A DNA stretch of 64,000 nucleotides, taken from Streptomyces sp. AC550_RSS872 (GTDB taxonomy: Bacteria; Actinomycetota; Actinomycetes; Streptomycetales; Streptomycetaceae). The stretch is taken from contig NZ_JAGMUL010000169.1 in assembly GCF_019049285.1 (NCBI RefSeq), positions 162,047 through 226,046 on the forward strand, given 5' to 3'. The first letter of the stretch is position 1. The number at the start of each line of letters is the position of its first letter. Under the pieces are notes generated by a model, which ran no database searches, had not been told where the DNA came from, and worked only from the letters and a program-made list of their open reading frames with translations. The translations under genes and the position numbers were made by a program. Below are positions 56,679-64,000 of this stretch, piece after piece.

Positions 56679-58340
56679 CTACGCGTCGTAGACGTCAGCC
56701 TTCCTTGGCGACGGATCCTGTACCGCCGTGCTCAGGAACGCCGAGCGCGTGCCGAACTTCTCGGTGTCCACGCCGTTCTCGGCCAGCACCTTGATCGCCG
56801 AGGCGTGCACGACCCGCAGCACCGGCGTGGCCGCGCGCAGTGCGTCGTCGGCCATGAACCGGTGCCGCCACGGCTGATCCGCCCACGCGTGCCGCAGCCC
56901 GAACGGCTCGGGCAGTCCTATCGTCCCGCCGAGCCAGTTCAGCAGCGGGGGATACCAGGAGATCGGGGCGCGGACCGCCAGCCGTACCACCTCGTCGGTG
57001 TTGACCAGCGGAAGCTTCACCTTGCGGGTCTCCCACGGCTTGAACGACTTGGTGACCTCCTTGGTCGGCGCCTCCGGCTTCTCCTGGAAGAGCCCGTTCA
57101 CGGGGCCGAGGGCGTGCCCGGTCACCTCGATGCGCAGCGTCTCGTGCAGCACGGTCACCGTGATCAGCATCGTGATGATCAACTGGCCGTCCCAGAGCGT
57201 CCACTGGACGCCGAGGTAGTGCCGGTCACCGCTGCCGAACTGCTGCTTGTTGCAGATGTCCTGTATGGCGTGCGACTTGACCTGGTAGGCGTCGACGTCC
57301 GTGCCCTCCGGCCGGGAGACGGCCTTGGCGCCCTCGGCGATCGGCGTGACCACCCAGTGCCGTATGGAAGGCTTCGGGAAACCGCCGGTGTTCAGCGGGC
57401 CGCGCTCCAGCATGCGCAGCTGGTCGTGGATCGCGCGGATCACGTCCCAGCTGCGGAAGGGATGGATCTCCCGGGTGGGATCGGCGGGCACCAGGTCCTC
57501 GGCCAGCTGCCAGCTGCCCCAGCGCGTGCCCATCCCGAGTACCCCCTTGGGCCCGGCGTAGAACACGGAGTTGGACTGCTGCTCGGCGCTCAACTTGGCC
57601 AGGGACTGGCGCAGTTGCTCGGCCTGTGTCTCGGTGGGGCTGGTCGGCACCGCCTCCGGCACCTTCGCGCCGACGCTGCTGCCGGCCAGCAGGCTGTCCC
57701 AGCGCTCCCGCAGGTCCCTCGCCGTGCGCTCGCAGACCTGCTTGGCCCAGAACCAGCCCACCACGGGCATGAGGACCGATGACCGCGCATACCAGCCCCA
57801 GAAGCCGCTGAACGGCATACGCAGCAGGAACAGCACGGCGAGCGCACCCGCCGCGACGAGCAGTACGGAGGCGAGAGCGCCGCCGCGCTTCTCGTCCCGC
57901 TTGACGATGGTGGAGCGCAGCGTGAAGATCAGCAGCCAGACCAGCAGCCCGGGCAGGAACAGCACACCGCAGATCGCCATGATGGCGCTCAGCATCCGGT
58001 CGCGGGCCTTGCGGATGTTGTTCGCGGCCAGACAGTGCTCGACGACGACCTGGGGTTCGGTGCCGAAGGACTGGATCAGGGGCTTGCGGCCGCTGCCGAG
58101 CATGCGGTCGACCACGGCCCGGGAGAAGGCCTCACCCAGGTTGGGCCGGAAGATCTTCGCCCAGCTGCGGCCCGCCTTGACGTCGGTCTGATGCCACTCG
58201 TTGTCGGCCTTCTTGATGTCCTCGAACGCATTGTCCCGGTAGGCCGCCGAGGCCAGCGCGAACGTCGCCGTCTGACCCTCTCCGGCCGTGCGCGGTACCT
58301 GCGGACCGAAGATGTCCGCGTAACCGCTCTCAACGGTCAT
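56679..58340 (-). CDS. Hypothetical membrane protein (553 residues)
   Basis: I do not recognise a family. The protein starts MTVESGYADIFGPQVPRTAG and has a soluble N-terminal ~130 residues, two or three central membrane helices (SAIMAICGVLFLPGLLVWLL, GALASVLLVAAGALAVLFLL, WYARSSVLMPVVGWFWAKQV), and a long cytoplasmic C-terminal region with strands LGVQWTLWDGQLIITMLITV and HETLRIEVTGHALGPVNGLF. Length and predicted fold suggest a membrane-tethered beta-rich domain. ATG 58340 has GGGGGCGGGA immediately upstream; a start at 58400 is possible. It stands between the HIT gene and EF-G2 on the strand of the latter. Confidence 0.75.
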   Translation of the reverse strand: MTVESGYADIFGPQVPRTAGEGQTATFALASAAYRDNAFEDIKKADNEWHQTDVKAGRSWAKIFRPNLGEAFSRAVVDRMLGSGRKPLIQSFGTEPQVVVEHCLAANNIRKARDRMLSAIMAICGVLFLPGLLVWLLIFTLRSTIVKRDEKRGGALASVLLVAAGALAVLFLLRMPFSGFWGWYARSSVLMPVVGWFWAKQVCERTARDLRERWDSLLAGSSVGAKVPEAVPTSPTETQAEQLRQSLAKLSAEQQSNSVFYAGPKGVLGMGTRWGSWQLAEDLVPADPTREIHPFRSWDVIRAIHDQLRMLERGPLNTGGFPKPSIRHWVVTPIAEGAKAVSRPEGTDVDAYQVKSHAIQDICNKQQFGSGDRHYLGVQWTLWDGQLIITMLITVTVLHETLRIEVTGHALGPVNGLFQEKPEAPTKEVTKSFKPWETRKVKLPLVNTDEVVRLAVRAPISWYPPLLNWLGGTIGLPEPFGLRHAWADQPWRHRFMADDALRAATPVLRVVHASAIKVLAENGVDTEKFGTRSAFLSTAVQDPSPRKADVYDA

Positions 58341-58542
58341 TCCCGCCCCCGATCGCCGCACTGTCGCTTCTGCGGCCTTCCCGACTTCCGTGCTGCGCAC
58401 ACCTGTTGATCAATGATGAGCGTATCCCCCGCCACTGACAATCGTCGGCGGACGGCCGGAGCCGCCCGCCGACGCGGAGGGGAGCGTTCCGCAAGGGCCG
58501 TGCGGTGGCACCGTGGGGCCACTTGGTTGCGCCCGGCGCCAA

Positions 58543-60741
58543 CTACGAGGCTTCGCGCGCCTCTTCGCGAATCCTTTCCGCGATCTGCGCCGGCATCGGT
58601 TCGTGCCGGGCGTACGAACGGTTGAAGCGCGCGGTGCCGTGCGACAGCGACCGCAGGTCGACGGCGTACCGCCCGATCTCGATCTCGGGCACCTCGGCCT
58701 TGATGAGGGTGCGGCCACCGCTGGTCTGCTCGGTGCCGAGGACGCGGCCGCGCCGCCCGGACAGGTCGCTCATCACGGCGCCCACGTAGTCGTCGCCGAT
58801 GAGGACCGACACCTCGGCCACCGGCTCCAGCAGATGGATCTTCGCGTCCGCCGCCGCCTCCCGCAGCGCGAGCGCGCCGGCCGTCTGGAACGCGGCGTCG
58901 GAGGAGTCGACCGAGTGCGCCTTGCCGTCGAGCAGCGTGATCCGGATGTCGACGAGCGGATGGCCCGCCGCGACTCCCCGGGCCGCCTGGGCCCTGACGC
59001 CCTTCTCCACCGAGGGAATGAACTGCCGCGGCACCGCACCGCCGACCACCTTGTCCACGAACTCGATGCCCGAACCGCCCGGCAGCGGCTCCACCTCGAT
59101 CTCGCAGATCGCGTACTGCCCGTGGCCGCCGGACTGCTTCACATGCCGGCCGCGGCCCGCCGACTTGTTCGCGAACGTCTCCCGCAGGGAGACCTTGTGC
59201 GGCACGACGTCGACCTGGACGCCGTAGCGGCTGCGCAGCCGTTCGAGGGCGACGTCCGCGTGCGCCTCGCCCAGGCACCACAGCACCACCTGGTGGGTGG
59301 CCTGGTTCTGTTCCAGTCGCATCGTCGGGTCCTCGGCGACCAGCCGGGACAGGCCCTGCGACAGCTTGTCCTCGTCCGCCTTGCTGTGCGCCTGGATGGC
59401 GAGCGGCAGCAGCGGATCGGGCATCTGCCAGGGCTCCATCAGCAGCGGGTCGTCCTTGGCCGACAGCGTGTCCCCGGTCTCCGCGCGGCTCAGCTTCGCC
59501 ACGCACGCGAGGTCACCGGCGATGCAGTGGCTGAGCGTGCGCTGCTGCTTGCCGAAGGGCGCGGACAGGGCGCCGATCCGCTCGTCCACGTCGTGGTCCT
59601 CGTGCCCGCGGTCCTCCAGACCGTGCCCGGAGACGTGCACCGTCTCGTCGGGGCGCAGGGTGCCGGAGAAGACACGGACCAGCGAGACCCGGCCGACGTA
59701 CGGGTCGGACGCGGTCTTCACGACCTCCGCGACCAGCGGCCCGTCGGGGTCGCACAGCTTCAGCTCGCGAGGTTTGCCGTCGACCGTGGTGACCGAGGGC
59801 GCCGAGCGCTCCAGCGGCGTCGGGAAGCCGCGCGTGATCAGCTCCAGCAGCTCGACCGTGCCGAGCCCCTGCCGGGCCCCGTCCGTGGCGGGGGCGGCGG
59901 CCAGAACGGGGTGGAAGACACCGCGCGCGACAGCCCGCTCCAGGTCCTCGATCAGCGTCTTGACGTCGATCTGCTCGCCGCCGAGATACCGGTCCATCAG
60001 GGTCTCGTCCTCCGACTCGGAGATGATCCCCTCGATCAGCCGGTTGCGGGCCTCCTCGATCTGCGGCACCTGCTCCTCACCCGGTTCCGACTCCTTGCGC
60101 TCGCCGGAGGAGTAGTCGAACAGTTGCTGGGACAGCAGCCCGATCAGCCCGGTCACGGGCGCGTGCCCGTCCGGTGCCTGCGCACCGTGCAGCGGCAGGT
60201 ACAGCGGGAGCACGGCGTCGGGGTCGTCCCCGCCGAAGGCCTCCGCGCAGATCCGGGTCATCTCCTCGTAGTCGGCTCGCGCGGACTCCAGGTGCGTGAC
60301 GACGATGGCGCGCGGCATGCCGACGGCCGCGCACTCCTCCCACACCATGCGGGTCGAGCCGTCCACGCCGTCCGAGGCCGAGACGACGAAAAGGGCCGCG
60401 TCCGCCGCTCGCAGACCGGCCCTGAGTTCCCCGACGAAGTCGGCGTATCCGGGGGTGTCCAGAAGGTTGACCTTGATGCCGTCCCATTCGACCGGCACCA
60501 GGGAGAGTTGCACCGAGCGTTGCTGCCGGTGCTCGATCTCGTCGTAGTCCGAGACGGTGCCGCCGTCCTCCACGCGGCCCGCCCGGTTCACCGCCCCCGC
60601 CGTCAGCGCGAGGGCTTCCACCAGCGTGGTCTTGCCCGATCCGGAGTGGCCGACCAGCACCACATTCCGTACGGACGCGGGGTGGTCGGCCGCTGTAGCC
60701 CTGCCGGCGGCTCCGGGGTGTGCGTTCGCCTTGTCGCCCAT
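58543..60741 (-). CDS. Elongation factor G-like protein (EF-G2 / FusA2 type)
   Basis: A 732-residue paralog of EF-G with all five EF-G domains by length. The G1 loop GHSGSGKTT is intact (residues ~31-39). Key GTPase positions differ: switch II is DTPGYADF where EF-G has DTPGH, so the catalytic His is Tyr; the switch I Thr of RGITI is missing (RSVQL); the G4 motif NKxD is replaced by THLE. Domain IV is present (KVSLRETFANKSAGRGRHVK). ATG 60741 has GGGAGGCAGGA upstream. Mycobacterial EF-G2 is reported to bind GTP without ribosome-stimulated hydrolysis, and the same is expected here. It is divergent from the PIM lipid operon. Confidence 0.9.
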   Translation of the reverse strand: MGDKANAHPGAAGRATAADHPASVRNVVLVGHSGSGKTTLVEALALTAGAVNRAGRVEDGGTVSDYDEIEHRQQRSVQLSLVPVEWDGIKVNLLDTPGYADFVGELRAGLRAADAALFVVSASDGVDGSTRMVWEECAAVGMPRAIVVTHLESARADYEEMTRICAEAFGGDDPDAVLPLYLPLHGAQAPDGHAPVTGLIGLLSQQLFDYSSGERKESEPGEEQVPQIEEARNRLIEGIISESEDETLMDRYLGGEQIDVKTLIEDLERAVARGVFHPVLAAAPATDGARQGLGTVELLELITRGFPTPLERSAPSVTTVDGKPRELKLCDPDGPLVAEVVKTASDPYVGRVSLVRVFSGTLRPDETVHVSGHGLEDRGHEDHDVDERIGALSAPFGKQQRTLSHCIAGDLACVAKLSRAETGDTLSAKDDPLLMEPWQMPDPLLPLAIQAHSKADEDKLSQGLSRLVAEDPTMRLEQNQATHQVVLWCLGEAHADVALERLRSRYGVQVDVVPHKVSLRETFANKSAGRGRHVKQSGGHGQYAICEIEVEPLPGGSGIEFVDKVVGGAVPRQFIPSVEKGVRAQAARGVAAGHPLVDIRITLLDGKAHSVDSSDAAFQTAGALALREAAADAKIHLLEPVAEVSVLIGDDYVGAVMSDLSGRRGRVLGTEQTSGGRTLIKAEVPEIEIGRYAVDLRSLSHGTARFNRSYARHEPMPAQIAERIREEAREAS

Positions 60742-60954
60742 GATCCTGCCTCCCGTGCACGGTGAGGTCACTGTGGGCGCGGACATACGGATCCGCGTGC
60801 GATGGCGGCTCCGATGACGCCCGCGGTCCTTCGAGCTTTCCACTCCCGTCACGGTGCGTCCATACGGCGGACGTGATCGCGCCGCCCGGCACCGGCGGAC
60901 CGGCCGCTCACGCCGTGTACGAGTGCCCGGCGGTCCACCGCACGCGCGCGTGGC

Positions 60955-60960
60955 TACGAT
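60955..60960 (+). promoter_or_regulatory. -10 hexamer of the pgsA-patA-pimA operon
   Basis: TACGAT at 60955-60960; transcription would start near 60967 and leave a ~50-nt leader. This excludes ATG 60959 as start. Confidence 0.45.
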
Positions 60961-61015
60961 GGGCCAGCCGGTGGCCAGCAGGGGCCGCACGGCCACACCG
61001 ACCCTCGGGAAGGCC

Positions 61016-61705
61016 ATGCTGAACAAGTACGCGCGTGCATTCTTCACGCGTGTCCTCACACCGTTCGCCGCGTTTCTGATCCGGCTGGGCGTCAGCCCCG
61101 ACACGGTCACGCTCATCGGCACGGCCGGTGTGGTCGCGGGCGCGCTGGTCTTCTACCCCGTGGGCGAGTTCTTCTGGGGCACGGTCGTGATCACGCTGTT
61201 CGTGTTCTCCGACCTCGTCGACGGCAACATGGCCCGCCAGCTCGGCCGCTCCAGCCGCTGGGGTGCCTTCCTGGACTCCACCCTCGACCGGGTCGCCGAC
61301 GGCGCGATCTTCGGCGGCTTCATCCTCTGGTACGCCGGTGGCGGCGACGACCTCGTCCTGTGCGCCGTCTCGATCTTCTGCCTGGCCAGCGGCCAGGTGG
61401 TGTCGTACACCAAGGCCCGTGGCGAATCGATCGGCCTGCCGGTCGCGGTCAACGGCCTCGTCGAGCGGGCCGAGCGCCTGGTGATCTCGCTGGTCGCGGC
61501 CGGTATCGCGGGCCTGCACAAGTTCGGGGTACCCGGCATCCAGTACCTGCTGCCGGTCGCCCTGTGGATCGTCGCCGTCGGCAGCCTCGTCACGCTGATC
61601 CAGCGGGTCGTCACGGTCCGCCGCGAGTCCGCCGAGGCGGAGGCCGCGGCGGCCGGGCAGGACAAGCCGCAGAGCGCCTCTCAAGGGAGCGAGGCCGCCA
61701 AGTGA
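61016..61705 (+). CDS. pgsA: CDP-alcohol phosphatidyltransferase (phosphatidylinositol phosphate synthase)
   Basis: A 229-residue membrane enzyme that transfers the phosphatidyl group of CDP-diacylglycerol to inositol-1-phosphate (or inositol). The CDP-alcohol transferase signature D-x2-DG-x2-AR-x8-G-x3-D-x3-D is seen in DLVDGNMARQLGRSSRWGAF LDSTLDRVAD, with about six helices. ATG 61016 was chosen: GGGAAGG precedes it, and the -10 hexamer at 60955-60960 covers the alternative ATG 60959. The stop overlaps the next gene by 4 nt (GTGA). The head group inositol phosphate is inferred from the PIM neighbours, since the family also makes PG. Confidence 0.88.
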   Translation: MLNKYARAFFTRVLTPFAAFLIRLGVSPDTVTLIGTAGVVAGALVFYPVGEFFWGTVVITLFVFSDLVDGNMARQLGRSSRWGAFLDSTLDRVADGAIFGGFILWYAGGGDDLVLCAVSIFCLASGQVVSYTKARGESIGLPVAVNGLVERAERLVISLVAAGIAGLHKFGVPGIQYLLPVALWIVAVGSLVTLIQRVVTVRRESAEAEAAAAGQDKPQSASQGSEAAK

Positions 61706-62634
61706 GCGCCCAGGACCGTCTCACGGACGCGCTGTACGGCCTCGGCTGGGGCACCGTCAAGAAGCTCCCCGAGCCGGTCGCCGTACGGCTCGGCCGCACC
61801 ATCGCCGACCTCGCCTGGAAGCAGCGTGGCAAGGGCGTGCAGCGGCTGGAGAGCAACTACGCGCGCGTGGTGCCGGACGCGAGCCCGGAGCGCCTCGCCG
61901 AACTCTCGCGCGCGGGCATGCGCTCGTACCTGCGCTACTGGATGGAGTCCTTCCGGCTGCCCGCCTGGAGCGCCGAGCGCGTCAAGGGCGGCTTCGACGC
62001 CAAGGACATCCACTACCTGACCGACGGTCTCGCCGCCGGAAACGGCGTGATACTCGCCCTGCCGCACCTGGCCAACTGGGACCTCGCCGGTGCCTGGGTC
62101 ACCACCAAACTGGAAACGCCCTTCACGACGGTCGCCGAACGCCTCAAGCCCGAGACGCTCTACGACCGCTTCGTCGCCTACCGGGAGGGCCTGGGCATGG
62201 AGGTCCTGCCGCACAGCGGCGGCACCGCCTTCGGCACCCTGGCCCGCAGGCTGCGCGACGGCGGCCTGGTCTGCCTGGTCTCCGACCGTGACCTGTCCGC
62301 GTCCGGCGTCGAGGTCGAGTTCTTCGGCGACACGGCCCGGATGCCGGCCGGTCCGGCGCTGCTGGCCCAGCAGACCGGGGCGCTCCTGCTGCCGGTCACG
62401 CTCTGGTACGACGACTCACCCGTCATGCAGGGCCGCGTCCACGCGCCGATCGAGGTACCGGAGACAGGCACGCGGGCCGAGAAGACGTCTGTCATGACAC
62501 AGGCGCTGGCCGACGCCTTCGCCACGGGGATCGCCGAACATCCGGAGGACTGGCACATGCTCCAGCGCTTGTGGCTCGCCGACCTGGAACCACGACCGTC
62601 CACGGCCGACGGCGGGGACGGGGAACGTCCGTGA
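61702..62634 (+). CDS. patA: Phosphatidylinositol mannoside acyltransferase (LpxL-like)
   Basis: A 310-residue membrane-bound acyltransferase. The catalytic H-x4-D motif is HLANWD in LALPHLANWDLAGAWVTTKL near residues 120-126. It resembles the HtrB/LpxL lauroyl transferases, which in actinobacteria acylate the mannose of PIM (PatA). GTG 61702 overlaps the pgsA stop, and the stop overlaps pimA (GTGA), giving a tightly coupled three-gene PIM unit. Assignment rests on the family and the neighbours. Confidence 0.9.
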   Translation: MSAQDRLTDALYGLGWGTVKKLPEPVAVRLGRTIADLAWKQRGKGVQRLESNYARVVPDASPERLAELSRAGMRSYLRYWMESFRLPAWSAERVKGGFDAKDIHYLTDGLAAGNGVILALPHLANWDLAGAWVTTKLETPFTTVAERLKPETLYDRFVAYREGLGMEVLPHSGGTAFGTLARRLRDGGLVCLVSDRDLSASGVEVEFFGDTARMPAGPALLAQQTGALLLPVTLWYDDSPVMQGRVHAPIEVPETGTRAEKTSVMTQALADAFATGIAEHPEDWHMLQRLWLADLEPRPSTADGGDGERP

Positions 62635-63806
62635 GGATCGGCATCGTCTGCCCCTACTCCTGGGACGTCCCGGGCGGCGTCCAGTTCCACATCCGCGACC
62701 TCGCCGAGTACTTCATCCGGCTCGGCCACGAGGTGTCCGTCCTGGCCCCGGCCGACGACGACACCCCGCTCCCGCCCTACGTCGTCTCGGCGGGCCGCGC
62801 CGTCCCGGTCCCGTACAACGGCTCGGTCGCCCGCCTGAACTTCGGCTTCCTCTCGGCGGCCCGCGTGCGCCGCTGGCTGCACGACGGAGAGTTCGACGTC
62901 ATCCACATCCACGAGCCCGCCTCGCCGTCCCTGGGCCTGCTGACCTGCTGGGCGGCCCAGGGCCCGATCGTGGCGACCTTCCACACGTCGAACCCTCGTT
63001 CCCGGGCGATGATCGCCGCCTACGCCATCCTCCAGGCGGCCCTGGAGAAGATCAGCGCCCGCATCGCCGTGAGCGAGTACGCCCGCCGCACGCTGGTGGA
63101 ACACCTCGGCGGCGACGCGGTCGTCATCCCGAACGGCGTCGACGTCGACTTCTTCGCCAAGGCCGAGCCCAACCCCGCGTGGCAGGGCGACACCATCGGC
63201 TTCATGGGCCGCATCGACGAGCCCCGCAAGGGCCTGCCGGTCCTGATGAAGGCCCTGCCGAAGATCCTCGCCGCCCGCCCGCAGACCAGGCTCCTGGTGG
63301 CCGGTCGCGGCGACGAGGAGGAGGCGGTCGAGACCCTGCCCGCCGAACTGCGCTCCCGCGTCGAGTTCCTCGGCATGATCAGCGATGAGGACAAGGCCCG
63401 CTTCCTGCGCAGCGTCGACCTGTACATCGCCCCCAACACCGGCGGCGAGAGCTTCGGGATCATCCTGGTCGAGGCGATGTCGGCCGGCGCCCCGGTTCTC
63501 GCCTCCGACCTGGACGCCTTCGCCCAGGTCCTCGACCAGGGAGCGGCGGGCGAACTCTTCGCCAACGAGGACGCTGACGCCCTCGCCGAGGCGGCGGTAC
63601 GCGTCCTGGAGGACCCGGCCCGCCGGGCGGAGCTGCGGGAGCGGGGGAGCGCGCACGTACGTCGCTTCGACTGGTCGACGGTCGGGGCGGACATCCTGTC
63701 GGTGTACGAGACGGTGACGGCGGGCGCGGCGGCGGTGGCCGCGGACGAGCGGACCGGGGGCGGCGGGAGCGGGCTGAGGGCGCGCTTGGGCCTGGCGCGG
63801 GACTGA
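62631..63806 (+). CDS. pimA: Phosphatidylinositol alpha-mannosyltransferase (GT4)
   Basis: A 391-residue GT-B glycosyltransferase that transfers mannose from GDP-mannose to phosphatidylinositol. The N-terminal domain opens RIGIVCPYSWDVPGGVQFHI, almost as in mycobacterial PimA, with VSAGRAVPVPYNGSVARLNF and IHEPASPSLGLL. The C-terminal sugar-nucleotide domain includes GRIDEPRKGLPVLMKAL and the E-x7-E motif ESFGIILVEAM. Residues ~370-391 are a Gly-rich tail. GTG 62631 overlaps the patA stop by 4 nt. Identification is strong. Confidence 0.93.
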   Translation: MRIGIVCPYSWDVPGGVQFHIRDLAEYFIRLGHEVSVLAPADDDTPLPPYVVSAGRAVPVPYNGSVARLNFGFLSAARVRRWLHDGEFDVIHIHEPASPSLGLLTCWAAQGPIVATFHTSNPRSRAMIAAYAILQAALEKISARIAVSEYARRTLVEHLGGDAVVIPNGVDVDFFAKAEPNPAWQGDTIGFMGRIDEPRKGLPVLMKALPKILAARPQTRLLVAGRGDEEEAVETLPAELRSRVEFLGMISDEDKARFLRSVDLYIAPNTGGESFGIILVEAMSAGAPVLASDLDAFAQVLDQGAAGELFANEDADALAEAAVRVLEDPARRAELRERGSAHVRRFDWSTVGADILSVYETVTAGAAAVAADERTGGGGSGLRARLGLARD

Positions 63807-63810
63807 GGCT

Positions 63811-63882
63811 TTTCAGCCCGTCCGGCGTTTGAGGACGAGGCCGTTCAGGCCGAAGCGGGGATCTGGGGGCGGCAGCCCCCGG
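63811..63882 (+). repeat. Dispersed intergenic repeat family B, copy 2
   Basis: CAGCCCGTCCGGCGTTTGAG then GACGAGG, ending with CTGGGGGC-GGCA-GCCCCCGG. It lies 5 nt after the pimA stop and can act as its terminator. Confidence 0.8.
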
Positions 63883-63951
63883 ACGACGACCACGACAGCC
63901 GCCCCGTACAACACCAACGCCCCACCTGCCTCCCGGCCAAGCCTGCGCAGC

Positions 63952-63957
63952 TAGTCT
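63952..63957 (+). promoter_or_regulatory. -10 hexamer of a leaderless gene at the window end
   Basis: TAGTCT, 7 nt before GTG 63965; no ribosome site. Confidence 0.5.
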
Positions 63958-63964
63958 GCGGCGC

Positions 63965-64000
63965 GTGACCGCAACTCTCATCTGGATCCTCGTAGCCCTC
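63965..64000 (+). CDS. N-terminus of a membrane protein (runs off the window)
   Basis: Twelve codons starting with GTG encode MTATLIWILVAL, the beginning of a hydrophobic helix. The -10 hexamer TAGTCT at the leaderless distance supports the start. Streptomycetes have a conserved membrane-anchored protein downstream of pimA that opens this way, but the fragment is too short to name. Confidence 0.5.
   Translation, partial: MTATLIWILVAL

Noticed and set aside
1..64000. CRISPR array, prophage, or secondary-metabolite cluster
   Set aside because: No regularly spaced repeats, phage structural genes, or PKS/NRPS/terpene-synthase genes were found.

Overview
The window reads as about 64 kb of a Streptomyces chromosome. 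The evidence is uniformly very high GC with G/C in third codon positions, frequent GTG starts, GTGA/ATGA stop-start overlaps, and genus markers: ssgB (sporulation-specific cell division), a phosphatidylinositol/PIM lipid operon, the glpQ1 phosphodiesterase and an EF-G2-like paralog. As I recall it, the gene order (argH, glpQ1, metNIQ, cobL-cobT-cobA, ssgB, thrS, pgsA-patA-pimA) matches the conserved core around SCO1525-SCO1570 of S. coelicolor; a synteny search would confirm this. I see no prophage, CRISPR array or biosynthetic gene cluster.

Layout, left to right. 0-4.1 kb: redox and envelope genes on the minus strand (FMN-binding protein, ferric-reductase-like flavoprotein, L,D-transpeptidase, PNPOx-like protein, and a secreted protein with an almost perfectly duplicated domain). 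4.3-9.2 kb: argH behind an ARG-box-like operator, an aldo/keto reductase, and a TetR/MFS efflux pair behind its own palindrome. 9.2-11.4 kb: an insertion zone with a MerR regulator and an IS982-family element whose transposase carries two +1 frameshifts. 11.5-16.4 kb: lipid acyltransferase, glpQ1, a sigma-like protein, GNAT, two small membrane proteins and a HAD phosphatase. 16.5-19.5 kb: methionine ABC transporter metNIQ behind a 28-codon Cys/Met-rich leader peptide. 20.4-27.3 kb: late cobalamin genes (cobL; a very long BluB-CobT fusion with a ~745-residue Pro/Ala/Glu-rich N-terminus; a two-domain precorrin-2/siroheme enzyme). 27.3-32.7 kb: RNA methyltransferase, NUDIX hydrolase, Ser/Thr kinase and small proteins. 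32.7-33.2 kb: five tRNA genes (3x Val-GAC, Cys, Gly). 33.3-39.6 kb: pabB-pabC, GNAT, DsbA-like, CGNR regulator, ssgB and a PGPGW membrane protein. 39.7-50.1 kb: two identical tRNA-Val(CAC) genes bracket a sugar ABC transporter, a YesL-like protein and a Tat-exported rhamnogalacturonan-lyase-like protein, followed by a large polytopic membrane protein and an SRPBCC protein. 50.2-55.2 kb: DEDDh exonuclease, a DUF4365 nuclease-like protein coupled to an unknown 409-residue protein, and thrS with a leaderless upstream ORF. 55.3-64 kb: potassium channel, HIT protein, unknown membrane protein, EF-G2, and the pgsA-patA-pimA operon.

The genes form several working units. Methionine import, corrinoid assembly, p-aminobenzoate synthesis (pabBC) and PIM lipid synthesis are each arranged as operons with overlapping stops and starts. 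The 40.2-46.9 kb block looks like a catabolic unit for a pectin-derived rhamnogalacturonan, with a TTGACG-N17-TAGCTT promoter overlapping LacI-type operator motifs. Many genes have no Shine-Dalgarno but carry a TAnnnT -10 hexamer 6-8 nt before the start codon, so leaderless translation is predicted repeatedly. Two dispersed intergenic repeat families recur at gene ends.

All functional calls come from reading motifs and from memory of families; no database search was possible. Starts, operators and terminators are inferences from sequence.
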